From Strobilurus pachycystidiatus (taxonomy: Eukaryota; Basidiomycota; Agaricomycetes; Agaricales; Physalacriaceae): a stretch of DNA of 64,000 bases. The stretch is taken from assembly GCA_019915135.1 (NCBI GenBank), contig JAHLMK010000009.1, positions 372,001-436,000 of the forward strand. The letters are read 5' to 3'. Position numbers and translations under genes: made by a program. Below are positions 10,107-21,018 of this stretch, piece after piece; position 1 is the first letter of the stretch; the number at the start of each line of letters is the position of its first letter. Below the pieces are notes generated by a model, which ran no database searches, had not been told where the DNA came from, and was given only the letters and a program-made list of their open reading frames with translations.

Positions 10107-10733
10107 ATGGCGCTCACCCTTTCCCTGCTCTTTCTCATTGCCAGTCTTTCTCTCCGTGCGATGACCGAGTGCGGCCTGACTTCCATCGTCACGGAATGCG
10201 TTGTTGCCATCCTCCTCGCCCAGCTACTTGTCCAAGCTCAGAAATGTCACCCGATCCTACCTGCCTCGGTGGTGAAGAGGGCTGTCTCGCGCTCTAATAT
10301 ACTGCAGGCCACCATGCTGGGGCGCTTCGAGACACTCACCGAGAGGCAGACTGTGCTCGAGCGCGCCCTCCACCAGTATGCCTTTAAATCAACCTACGTC
10401 ATATTTGCTCAAAACACTGATTCCGCGCATAGACTCCGAAAAAAGGGCCACGACTCTCTTCCGGTATTCAGATCGTCGTCCATCTCCTACGCTCAATACG
10501 TCTCCGCCCGCAAATACTGCACGGAGGTCGACAACATGTTCGAAGATTTAGATGTGCGCTTCCTCCCTCCTGCATATGATATTCTCCTGTTGCTGACGTA
10601 CGGTAACGTAATTCCAAAACAGGATGCAGGCTTTCGCAGCACATCCCTGCCGCAAGTACCGATACTGACAGAAGACTCAGCCAACAACAGTGGGTGTTGC
10701 ATTACATCTGACCGTCCAACGCATGCTCATTAA
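10107..10733 (+). CDS. Small membrane-anchored coiled-coil protein, tandem family (copy 3)
   Basis: Exons 10107-10375, 10433-10553 and 10623-10733. Intron 1 (57 nt) starts GTATGC, carries CTGAT near its end and finishes GCATAG; intron 2 is GTGCGC...ACAG. Exon 1 has two hydrophobic segments (LTLSLLFLIASLSL and VVAILLAQLLV) and a helix ending TERQTVLERALHQ. Exon 2 ends in a helical stretch before EDLD. Because intron 1 is a multiple of three and lacks stops, an unspliced frame is also open, which could mislead automatic annotation. Family membership rests on shared exon layout and on the pattern SR.....LxxFExxxERxxxxERA seen in copies 2 and 3. Function unknown. Confidence 0.6.
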   Translation: MALTLSLLFLIASLSLRAMTECGLTSIVTECVVAILLAQLLVQAQKCHPILPASVVKRAVSRSNILQATMLGRFETLTERQTVLERALHQYAFKSTYVIFAQNTDSAHRLRKKGHDSLPVFRSSSISYAQYVSARKYCTEVDNMFEDLDVRFLPPAYDILLLLTYGNVIPKQDAGFRSTSLPQVPILTEDSANNSGCCITSDRPTHAH

Positions 10734-11359
10734 TATCTGGGCAGTCAACGATCTACTTGGCTACCTACTCCCTAATGGTATCGCCAGCTGACGTACTTTT
10801 TGTCTATCTTTCTGTGACTTGTTATTCGCATCCCTTCCGTATACCTTCCCGGGTATCTATTGTATCACTATCATTCTCTAGAGCCAAACCGGCGTCTTAG
10901 AGACACGCTCACATGAATGTATCTATCCTGACGGACCCCAGCACGCCAAGAGTTACAATTCTGGTGACGGGTATGCAACAGGTAGACAGACATTTGACTC
11001 CCACTATATTGACACAGATGCCGTCGTCATGCCGATGCGGCGATTCAGAGGAGACTGAACAGTGGCGCACAAGATGGATATCACGAAGCGACTACGTCAT
11101 CATAGCTGTGTCTCCCGTCGCTGGGGGTGGCGAAGCGTCCAAAGCTCAACACTAAGTATCTCAGGCAAAGCTTAGGACTGCACAGAAATTCATATGCTCC
11201 CTATCCTCGTTTCTTGTGAGATCTGTCCTCTGTGTTACGTTTGTCCATGCTATGTACTATAGTTTAGAAGTACATTGCAACATGAATTTGAGCGTGACTT
11301 AGAGGCGAAAGCAGGGCAAAAGCATTGCAGAGGACGTAACAGCAAAGGGGAGGTAACAT
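10734..11359. other. Intergenic, no supported gene
   Basis: About 630 bp between the trio and the left edge of the F-box inverted duplication. Short frames only, no motif or consistent splicing. Confidence 0.45.
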
Positions 11360-13090
11360 GATAAAGGATGACATGAAAATGATGACTTTCCCTTTTGCGC
11401 TCTTAGCCTCTTACCATCATCAGTCCATCGATCGCGAAATCCAGAATCAGCGCTTTTCAAGTCAGAGAGCGTGATAGAAGAACATAAACACTGTAGACTC
11501 AGGCGTCTACAAGTACAGACCGACGACAGCACATAGTCTCACCCTAAAAGTGCTGGTTCTCCGTTCTCACGGTCTCTAATTTCCCTTCACTCATCGCGTT
11601 CTAGATGCTGATTGCAATCGTTAGCTATCGGCATGTCTGCATCACATTTGCTCTCTTGCCAATCATGCGGGGAGCCATACCGCTTGCCAGACACGTCGTT
11701 ATCGCTGTCTGATGAACTGCACGACTACTCCCTCTTCCATTCAAACGATCCCTTACCCGAATCGGACTTGGCACGCGTCCGAGATCAGACTCTCCCGGAA
11801 ACGAAAGAAAATATTAAGCGCCTCGAGGAAGAGATGGACCGCTTGGAAATGGCACTACGGCTCATGCGCGCAGAACACGCTCGTCTGTCAGAAGAGAAGA
11901 CAAAGTTGGAGGGTGCTCTTTCTGCAGTCCGGCGGTTCCCCGTTGAAATCTTGACGGAGATCTCTTTGTGGGTCTGCACTAGTGAGGACTTCAACGTGTT
12001 CGATACCATGGCAGGTCCTTGGTTGGTGAGCCAAGTTTCCCAGCTGTGGCGCACGGTCGCACACTCGACCCCCGCCCTGTGGGCCACCCTCAGCTTCTTG
12101 GACGATTTACCCGCACATATCCGGGATTCCAACGCCCTGCTTGCCACCATGCTTGAGCGCTCCGCCAATCAACCTCTATCCATCAAGTTCCGTCCTGACT
12201 TCGAAGGCCTGTACTTTGAAGAAGGGGATGAGGCACGTTACGAGGGATGGTTTGCTCACTTGCTGTCATATTCATCACGCTGGCGTGATGCTCATATCAG
12301 ACCACCCCCTGCATTCGACCTCAGCGTTGCCATCGCTGCAGAAAAGCTACCATTATTGTCCTCCCTTACTCTGAATCTTTCCGACCTCGATATGTCCGAC
12401 AAGATCATCCGCGCATTCTGTGCAGCACCACGATTACGGCACCTGCACCTCATTGAGCCCGACATTCACAAACTCGAGTTTCCATACTCTCAGTTGATCG
12501 TCGTTCATCTAACGCCGATAAACATTGGAGGCGAAGTCTTGCCGGAGACCTACCGTCTCCTTTCGCTTGCCAAGAGCCTCCAATCGTTCACGGTGACTTG
12601 GTATGATATTCTGAACGAGGACCTCTTGGACACGGATGTCATGCCTTCTTCGTTTCCTTCCACGCCTGCTCATTACATCTCCCTGGTCGTAGTTCTTGCC
12701 GCACACCAGTTTCACTTTGTGGCCCCGTCACTCGAGGAATTACGCCTACAGCACCTTGACATACTGCAGCCGCTGGTAGATTTTCTGGTACGGTCGCAAT
12801 GCCCGTTACGGATACTTCACCTCGGCATACGACACTGGGCCCCGATTGCTGCGGAAGAAATTGTGGCGATGTTCAGCGCCGTGCCTTCGCTGCGGGAGGT
12901 AACAATTACGACTGAATACTCCGGTGGCTTGCTGGTGGTATGTGACTTCCAGGCGATGGTTCAAAGTATGATTGAAAATCGAGAAGAGATTGTTCGTACC
13001 TTACCCCGCCTCACTACTTTCATAGTCAAAGCTGGCAGCGATTCCCGATGCGAGAGGATTGTTTAGTATACTGATAGCAGAACTATACTT
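11360..13090 (+). repeat. Inverted segmental duplication, left arm
   Basis: This block (F-box copy 2 plus about 270 bp upstream and at least 25 bp downstream) is matched in reverse orientation by 23100-24830. Upstream, both arms can be read into the same short peptide-like pattern (KSAD.GFRDR and SSFSCHP), showing homology outside the coding part. Downstream, both arms continue past the stop with GTTTAGT.TA.TGATAGCAGA. Confidence 0.75.
11633..13066 (+). CDS. F-box protein, CxxC/coiled-coil family (copy 2)
   Basis: An intronless gene of 477 codons. The ATG at 11633 gives MSASHLLSCQSCGEPY, matching the start of copy 3. CxxC motif CQSCGEPY at residues 9-16; coiled coil around 65-100 (EEMDRLEMALRLMRAEHARL); F-box from AVRRFPVEILTEISLWV; SQLWRTVAHSTPALWAT downstream; leucine-rich stretches follow (PLLSSLTLNLSDLD; APRLRHLHLIEP; PSLEELRLQHLDIL; QCPLRILHLGIRH) and a conserved end LPRLTTFIVKAGSDSRCERIV. 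It is very close to copy 3 along its whole length. Probable substrate adaptor of an SCF ubiquitin ligase; substrate unknown. Confidence 0.9.
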   Translation: MSASHLLSCQSCGEPYRLPDTSLSLSDELHDYSLFHSNDPLPESDLARVRDQTLPETKENIKRLEEEMDRLEMALRLMRAEHARLSEEKTKLEGALSAVRRFPVEILTEISLWVCTSEDFNVFDTMAGPWLVSQVSQLWRTVAHSTPALWATLSFLDDLPAHIRDSNALLATMLERSANQPLSIKFRPDFEGLYFEEGDEARYEGWFAHLLSYSSRWRDAHIRPPPAFDLSVAIAAEKLPLLSSLTLNLSDLDMSDKIIRAFCAAPRLRHLHLIEPDIHKLEFPYSQLIVVHLTPINIGGEVLPETYRLLSLAKSLQSFTVTWYDILNEDLLDTDVMPSSFPSTPAHYISLVVVLAAHQFHFVAPSLEELRLQHLDILQPLVDFLVRSQCPLRILHLGIRHWAPIAAEEIVAMFSAVPSLREVTITTEYSGGLLVVCDFQAMVQSMIENREEIVRTLPRLTTFIVKAGSDSRCERIV

Positions 13091-13394
13091 ACAAGAATGT
13101 AGTGTCACGGATTCGTACACACGACTGTCCGCCACAATTCACAAATTTGAGGCCGAGACGCTAGAATCCCGAAACGCATACGACGACATACCAGGCTCAT
13201 CTACAGTAACATCGTTGACTTGCCTCCGCTCGCGTGGTTGTTTAGGAGTATCAGAGGAGGTCCATCGGATTGCGGATACATACAGGAAGGGAAAGGTATC
13301 AAGTCAATGTTCTGTAGAAAACTACGACTAGCGTAAGAAATGAATGTCCCTGTCTACATGCTACCCAAGAAAAAAGAAACTACAACAATGTCCG

Positions 13395-15442
13395 TCATTT
13401 CCTAATGGCAACGACACCTCCAGAGGTCTGCTCCAATGCGTGTAAGGTAGGTAAGTAGTAAGTAGATGGAGGCCTGTCCCAGTCCCCGGCGCTCTTCAGC
13501 TCATGTAACGGAGGCGGGAAATCAGGGTATGCCCCCTTTTCGACGTCCCCATCGTGTTGAAAGACCTCAGGCGCAAAGTTGGACGCGGTGAGCACCGCTT
13601 CTGCGTGCACTGCGTAAAAAAGATCAGCGTTCGGCGGTTGAATACTAGTGAGAAGTAGGAGAGACTTACAATATTGCGCCAAGCCCTGTCCGAAGTTCCG
13701 TAGACAAACAAAACCCAGTGCCAAGCACGCCACCAACAAGATGATATAAGCGACGGTGAAGCACGCCAGGTTGGGCCAATCATAGAAGGTCCAGCGGAAG
13801 ACTTGCGAGTAGAACATTATCCCAGCAGCCACGAAGAACAAGAAACCAATTGCGAAGAATATGAACATGGTCCGGCGCTTTTCGTATCGAACAGCGTACC
13901 AGCCCTGTCGGATCATCAGATTGGAGAGGTGAGCCAACAGTGCTACGTACTAAGGTGACCCAGGGCACGACGAGCTAGGAAGTGGCGTAAGACATTGGCA
14001 ATGCGATAGCGAGACGATGTCGAAGCACGTACGATCGCGTAAAAAAGGAAGACCACCTCGTATGCAGCCGTATGAGTGGATATTTTCTTGATATACGTAT
14101 TGAAGAGCTGATCGATCCACAGACCCATGGCCGCCAGGAGTACATACATCTCCAGATGCAGACAGGCTTGCATCGCCATGTAAAACTTCGCAGTTGTCAA
14201 TAAACGTAGGCAGACATCGGTGGAGCAAACTACCTTATGCATACGCAACACATGCTTCGGTGCTCCGACGCACTTCACGGACTGCACAGAATACACTCGA
14301 AGCAGCGTCCAAATCATGATAAACAGCGCGGAAAAGTTGAGAACGACGTCAGGAATCTGGAAGGTAGATAGAGTTAGCGCTAGTTTCTTTCGAATAAGAA
14401 GAGGCTCCAACCACAAGGACTGTACGAGATGCCCAGTATCCAGAGAAAAAATTCATCGAACATGGCGTGCCTGGTTCAAAGAGAAGAGCATTCCACAATT
14501 CTTGGTAGTGTTTTGTGCGCCATATCAGATAGAGCGACCAGGCCGTGAGGAGAATTCGTGCACTGATTGCGGCTATTCTGAACAAAGGTCAGTCGAGAAT
14601 CTGCTGGAGTGGGATATGGTGTAGGCGTACAGATGCGGCACAGAATCGTAACACATCGCCAGAACAGATATTCCGAAGAGCCAAAACTGCAAGAATGCAA
14701 ACGCCAAATCCTCGCGCTTCGCGTTCGCGAGACTGTTCAATGATTGGTGAGTATCAACAGTAGTATGATGCTTAGATTACCCACTCTTGCTGAGCATAGA
14801 TCAGGGTCTTCGTGCACTGGTCGCTCAACTGGGTGGTCGTCCCGTCTATCATCTCCAAGGTGACCGGACAAGAGACATTGCCCGAAGATATGATCTTGAC
14901 GCCATTGCTGATATCCTGAAGTTGATGGATGGTCAGAAAGCTATCGCATAGCCCCGAAAGGAACCCACTATTTCGCCCGCCACAATTACCTGCTACAGGT
15001 CAGTAGGGCCACGGATCGGGAAGCCAAAACACATACTCCACACGAATTGCTGTCCGAGTTCTCCGACGGCGGCGCCGCCAAGGGGTGGTTTATGTTGAAC
15101 ACATCCGTACAAGTGGTGTTGTCGTGTGGTATCCAGTCGCACACGCGAAGCGTCGAGCCCGCGAAGTACGTGTGATTAGCCGGAGGGACATCCGCCTTGA
15201 TTATGATGTCCGAGATGAAAGAGTGGTAGCTCGAATCCGCGCTGAACATGAGCGATTGAATGATGCCCTGGGCGAAACAGTGGATGAAGCCAAAGAGAAA
15301 GAAAGTCGCAGTCAGGCGATTGAGGGTAATCCTGTCGTGCTGTGAAGATCGCTTCAGCCCCCGATGACCGTCGATGCATGGCCAATTAACGCACCAGTGC
15401 CCGTAGCCTGAGGGCGATCTTTGTCAATTTGCTTGAGGGCAT
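13395..15442 (-). CDS. Multi-span membrane protein of unknown function, 11 exons
   Basis: Fully spliced model on the minus strand: 15442-15395, 15339-15037, 14989-14969, 14915-14785, 14732-14631, 14577-14412, 14356-14234, 14185-14033, 13974-13951, 13904-13670, 13609-13395. All introns are 46-60 nt with GT...AG, several with CTGAC/CTAAC branch sites. The joined protein (about 485 residues) begins MPSSKLTKIALRLRAL and has a first span (TATFFLFGFIHCFAQG). A large lumenal or extracellular loop follows, with cysteines and NHT, NTT, NVS sites. At least seven more spans follow, ending in a Pro-rich cytosolic tail. I recognise this layout as an uncharacterised family common in Agaricomycetes (blocks LWRT, FKCVGAP-like, WYAVRYEKRR, YRWTF-like, LNFGKGLAQY-like). 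No enzyme or transporter motif is visible. Confidence 0.85.
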
Positions 15443-16221
15443 CGTCGTGAAGTCGTAACGGAGAGAAGGAAAGGAGGGTGAAAGGACAGGCCAGCAGTCG
15501 AAAGGATATGTAAGAAGATACTCAAAGGAGCACGACGTTGGAACAAAGGGAAAGAAAGAAAGGATGATAGCTTCCCAGGAACGTAACAACGGCCCTCAAC
15601 TGATGACCTGGGCACTTCCCACACTCAATCAATGACTTACTCGGCCCACGGACGACGGTCAGCCAGCCGCCATCTGGCTTCTGAGGCGGCGCAGAATCTG
15701 ATTTCATCAGTAAGAATGGAATGATATCCGTCACTCGATTCGGCGCGACAAGTGCAACATTCACTGGCATCACAACTTAAAAACTTGCACTTGCTATCTC
15801 CTCCGGAAAATTGCTGGTAAGGAACCGGAGTCGCGGTAAATGAAAAACGGTGTTGGCGACATGCTTGACAGTGAGAGTCGAAGGGTAGGTATGCCATACT
15901 ATCTGAATATGAATGGAGCATGCATGACGACGATCAAGACGTTAATCTTTCATGTCGGGCATCGCGGAAATAGAGCGTACATTTACTGTATGCATCGCCC
16001 TCGGGACGACCGCAACGCACTTGACAGCGCATCTGTCGGTGCTACATTGATGATCTATTTCTGCTTCTATGCCTACCCATCAACAAATACAAGAAAAGGT
16101 CCATAGATATCCGCCCATGAGTATCGTACTTATAATCTAATTTTGCGCTGCATTATGCAGCATCCATCCATCCATCTCCAAGAACCTTTTGTCGATAGAT
16201 GTGTTCGTGCATGCTAGCAGG
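15443..16221. other. Intergenic, no supported gene
   Basis: Upstream region of the multi-span gene and downstream region of the transporter. Short frames on the minus strand (15637-15921) are Cys/Ser-rich but have no start context, splice partner or motif. A short CATC run lies at about 16162-16178. Confidence 0.45.
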
Positions 16222-19200
16222 TCACTGCCTGGTCGCCAACGCCGCCATCAGTATGTCATAATCAATCTTGGCCGCTATAAGTCGAAAACAGTTAGCACCA
16301 TCACATCCAAAGACAAAAATCACAACTATACCTTTCAATACAGCCTCCATAAAGATCCTCGCGAACGCCGGCTCCTCTTCCTGCATCTTTCTCAACGCCT
16401 CTCTGGTAAGTTTCCATAGAACCACATCTCGCTCCACCATCATCGTCGCGTTCCTCGGCGTATCAGACAGCGCCGTCAGCTCTCCTGCAAGCGTCCCGGA
16501 AACCATGGATTCCTCTATATGAGGCGCGTCCTCTTGACCCGAGACGTCCTCCAAACCCGACCCAGATTCGAAAACATACAGGGCGCGTAACACCCCTTTC
16601 TCTATGATGTACAAACCGTCCGCGGGGTCGTTCTGCCGCCATAGCGTATGACCAGCTGGGTAGCAGACTCTTTGGAGGTAAGGGACAAGAGGGGACAGAT
16701 CCTCTGAGGTATGGGACGAGAAAGTTCGCTCGAGGATTGGTAAGGGTTGGCGGAGCAAGTGATCTGGTCGCTCCAAAGGACGTGGAGGGACGGATAACAG
16801 ATCTACGGGTGCCACGGCAGGGGGAGTAGGCGTTATATCGCCAGCAAGGGATAGCCCGAAGCTTGACGGTGTTGTGGCATACAGTTCTGCAAGACCAGAT
16901 CAGCACAAAGCCTAGGTAAGGCCAAGAAGTCGCAGTACCATGGGCAATCGTCCTCGTCCCCGCTTCGTACATATGACTCCGCCGAGGCGAACCCACATTC
17001 TCGGAATGATACGCGGTAATGTCACCGTCCTGACGTCCTGGCAATACTGATGATGGTTCAGCGGCGGGCATCAAGTGATGGAAGGACAGGGTTTCATACA
17101 GAACGGAACACTCCGGGAGACCTTCTGTGTTCTGAACCACACCCTCAAATACGCATTCTCCGTCCCTGTGAAAAGAGAGATATAAGTTCAGTCACAAAGT
17201 CCGCAGATAAGGATCAGTACGATGAAGAAACTCACATTCCATAGCATCACCAAACGTATCAAACACCTCAACCTGCGAAGCCCCAAGCCCATGCTCTCCG
17301 CCGCCGCCGCCATGCCCACCCTCGTGCGAATCAGTTCCAAAGAACGAATCCAACGCACGCCCAACCGGTCCTTCCCCTCTTCGCACACCACAAATAACCA
17401 AACAGACGCTCCTCTTCTCCAGCGTCCGGCGAACCCTCACGAGACCCTCCAGCGCACTCATATCCACCCCGACCACACGCGTCAGATCCAAGACCAAGAA
17501 CCGGATCCCAGGCGTCTTTCTCTCGTGTCCGGTGCCTATAGCTCCATACCGGGGAGGCGACTTCTCGTCGGTGATACCCAACACCTTGTTGACGCCCTCC
17601 TCCACTTCGCGAACGTTCCCAAAGAACATGAAGCCTCCCAGGCGCATGACGCACGTCTGAGTTCCCGCCACTTCGCGGATGTACGCTCGTTGGGCATTAG
17701 GCCGGCGGACAGTCGAGGGTGCCGTCGAGCCGTTATGGAGGGCGCGTATGACACTGAGTCTCGACGTTTGTATGACGAAGAACAGACCTGTGAAAGGACT
17801 CAGTATGCGTATTGATGACGACGAAAGATACGCACAACAAACGACGATACCAAACAAAACTCCAATGACAAAATCAAACACCGTCATGCATATCATGATA
17901 CTGACGATGGTGAGATATTCAGATCTGGTGCAAGGGCAGTCAGCGAGCGGGACTCTGCCGGGAGGGGAAATAACTCACTTGCTGACCCGATTACGGGTAT
18001 CCCAGACAGCTTCTTTGACCAGGTCAATCCCGAGAACGAAGATGAGGGCGCCGACGACCATAATAGCTACAAGGAATGAGCCGAAGAAGATGCCCACAGG
18101 GAAAAAAAAACTGACGTATGTATCCAACGAACGCAGTGCCAACACCCAGTAGAACAGCGGTGGCCACTGCCAGCAAGAATCCCGCAATACGTGTCGTCCC
18201 CCCAACACGGTAGAATCTATCGTACAAGACCTGAGAAAGATGCAAACCCCGCCGCTCGGTCACATGTACTCACAATAAAGTGTTCACATAGACCAAGTAG
18301 TTAGGCCTGTCGGCCGAAGATTGAATGTCAGCCCTTCCCGTGACACCATTCGAACAACCTGACCTACACAGTCCCAAAGATCCCCGCTATGAAATTAGAG
18401 TACCCATGGGCGAGAAGCTCCCGGTTCGTGTCAATAGTGTCTTCACACAGCGAGACAGCTGTTCGTTCATTCAGTTCAAATCACAGGCATCAGTGGCGAA
18501 GAATGGCGAGCTTACAGAGGGCAGGGACATTGAGAGGCGGATGCAAGATGTTGAAGAACAACCTGATGAAACCTCGTCGTCAGATGGCGTGCTCCCTGGA
18601 ATCGCGATTGAAACTACGTACAGCGCGAACTGGGTCGGCAACGTGTCCCAGATGGGCTTGAAGCGCACCTGCCTGAAGTCTGAAACGTCCAACGTTCATA
18701 TGAGCCCACGTTTGCCTAGCATGGATGGGGGTACAAACCATAATAATCATAGAACTTGTACCACCCGACGCTGTCGTGTCCTCCGCGGACGTCGAAGACC
18801 CACCCTTCGTCCCGCAGGGTGTCAATCGGTATTCCGGCGGCTAGAACGACGATGTAAAAGATCACGGGTATGGCGATGAAATCTAATTTGAACGTGGGTC
18901 AGACCGACGACAAGAACGAGAACGAGTACCCACATCCGACAAAGATGCCCTGACTACCTTCGCCCTCCGGGTCTTTGCGCAGCTTCCCATACAACCACAT
19001 CCCGACTCGCAGAAATATAGCCAAGAAGAGCGGCACCGTCCAGAGAACCACATCGTGTACAGATGTGAATAGGTGGGGTAACGGAGTAGACGTTTCGGTC
19101 GACGTCAAAGAGAGCGAGACCTCCAATCTATTGAGAAGGAAAGAGATCTCTTGATCAGCAGGCGCACGAATGGAGGGAAATGAACGAACCCCGTTTCTAT

Positions 19201-20175
19201 AAGAAACGCGCCGACACCACCAATGCATCTGGTGACTGTCAGCCTGTGCGCTGGCCGAATACGAATCAAGAAAGCTTACCCCACTAGGATATGTCTTGGG
19301 AAAAAGCCGATTACCGCGCCCAGTTTGAGGTACCCAAGGAGGAAAAAGGCCAGTCCAGTCAGGATCGAGCTAAGCGCGTAGGACACGAGCGTGGTCGCGA
19401 TAATTTCGCCGGGGGTCTCGAGGTCGGACGCAATGGACATGGCGATCAGGTGGAAGAACGGCTGACACGGGAAGGGGGGCGTCAGAAATCGGGCAACGTA
19501 AGATCGGAGAGGGAGGAATGGTCACGCACGACAACTTCAATCATCATGCTGCCATTTGCGCCGGGGAATTGACTCGCGCCGAGGGTGTAGGTGAGCTGCG
19601 AGAGTAAGGTGGACAGGAAGAACATCGAGACGCCCAATGGCGCCATATGTAGCTCGTCGAAGATCCCGTACGCGGGAAAGATGATCATTCCATCTAACGC
19701 AATTATGAGTGGATGTGCTACGGAGCTGGCAAGGAGTAACCGTACAGGAAACGCCATCGAGGATATTGAGGAGACTGCCCAGCAACACAGCAGGGATGCT
19801 TTTGACCGCAGTTGCGCCCCATTCGCGAACCTTGACGCGTAAATTCATCTTCGGCTTTTCGGGGCTCGGGGTAGCTGCGAATGTGCGAGGGGTAGGCGGT
19901 GTAACAGGCCGTTCAGGCAAAAGACTGGTGACTTCGGTCGGAGTGGGAGAATGAGAGTAGTCCTCGTCAAAGTCGTAATCCTGGACGTCACTGTTGTTGT
20001 CGGAAAGCTGGACAGTCTTTTGGCGGATCGACATCTGTGAATGGGCGACGGAGGGTACAGACGAGGGCCCAGGGAACAACCTGGACAGAAAACCAGATTT
20101 ATATACGGGGAAAATTAGAATATTATGCCGTTCTCACCCCGCGCGCAGAAGCTGTGACTCGCCAGAGAACGACAT
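16222..20175 (-). CDS. SulP (SLC26-type) transporter with STAS and C-terminal cyclic-nucleotide-binding domain, Vsb1-like
   Basis: Minus-strand multi-exon gene. Exon 1 starts at 20175 ([13 protein letters not shown]) and splices over a 50-60 nt intron to [10 protein letters not shown]. An acidic N-terminal tail ([18 protein letters not shown]) carries a dileucine-type [10 protein letters not shown] stretch. The SulP membrane core follows, with [31 protein letters not shown] and [10 protein letters not shown] in early spans and [19 protein letters not shown] later. STAS domain at about 17200-17750 ([38 protein letters not shown]). cNMP-type domain at 16350-16815 ([44 protein letters not shown]). 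A last 55-nt intron precedes the C-terminal exon ending LATRQ. The domain order fits the fungal SulP group that includes the yeast vacuolar protein Vsb1 (YGR125W), linked to basic amino-acid storage. Transport substrate and ligand binding here are inference. Confidence 0.85.
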
Positions 20176-21018
20176 TATGTCGCTAGTGTCAATAGAGGCC
20201 GTTTTACGTGAGGAAAAGGGTTCCACGCGACCTGAGCTGCTGTGAGATGAGCTCAAAAGCAGAGAATACGGCGGATTGCATACCTTTCACAAGGGAAAGG
20301 CGACCATCAACGGGGGAGTGGTCGAGATAAGAGGCAGAGAGAGGTTTATTGGAAATCCGAAAATTAGGGGACGACGTCATAGCACGTGCTATCGATAGGG
20401 CGAACTTTCTCCGCTATCTCCTTCGTCTCTTCAAGCGCCACATTGTGTTCATGCCCATGAAAAAATGCACGGCGCTGTAAGGGGAGTGAATCTTGTATGT
20501 AGTCTTGCTCATCGACATGCTGCGTCCTGATCAGCAGAGTGTGATCACAGGCTGACAAGATCACCATCTCGAAAGACTGAGGACAAGCATGGTCAGAGCA
20601 CATGTTCTATTGAGGTGTGAGGAATGCAGATCACCTCGAACGTGGAGGACTAATCCATCTTAGGCTTGCGCTGCTCGGGATGCTCCAACCTGAAATGTTC
20701 ACATGGAAGCTAGAAAGAAGAAACCGACAAGCTTCAAGAGCCCTTCATTCCAAGTTCCAACTCAGCTGCCGAGAAGCCGATATGCGCGTAGTTAATCTCA
20801 TCGGAAAGTTATCCTCTGACCACGATGACCTCCACGTCGCTCTTGCCTGAAACTTTGCACCATGTCGCGCCGACGTATCCCCGACGCGTGGTCGTCAAAT
20901 CCCGCCCATTTTGGCGCGGAACGGACGTAACGGCCTCATGACAGCTGCTTCCAATCCCGATCCGTAAAGAATAATAATTTGCCCTGATCTTCGCTCTCTT
21001 TGTGCTCTTCCAGTTACT
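20176..21018. other. Intergenic between divergent transporter and SET gene
   Basis: About 840 bp holding both divergent promoters. Short frames at 20364-20603 (minus) and 20617-20850 (plus) have no motif or exon partner. No TATA box stands out. Confidence 0.45.

Noticed and set aside
11299..11532. Minus-strand frame similar to a frame at 24680-24892
   Set aside because: The similarity comes from duplicated promoter sequence of F-box copies 2 and 3; frames are not conserved as protein and contain length changes.
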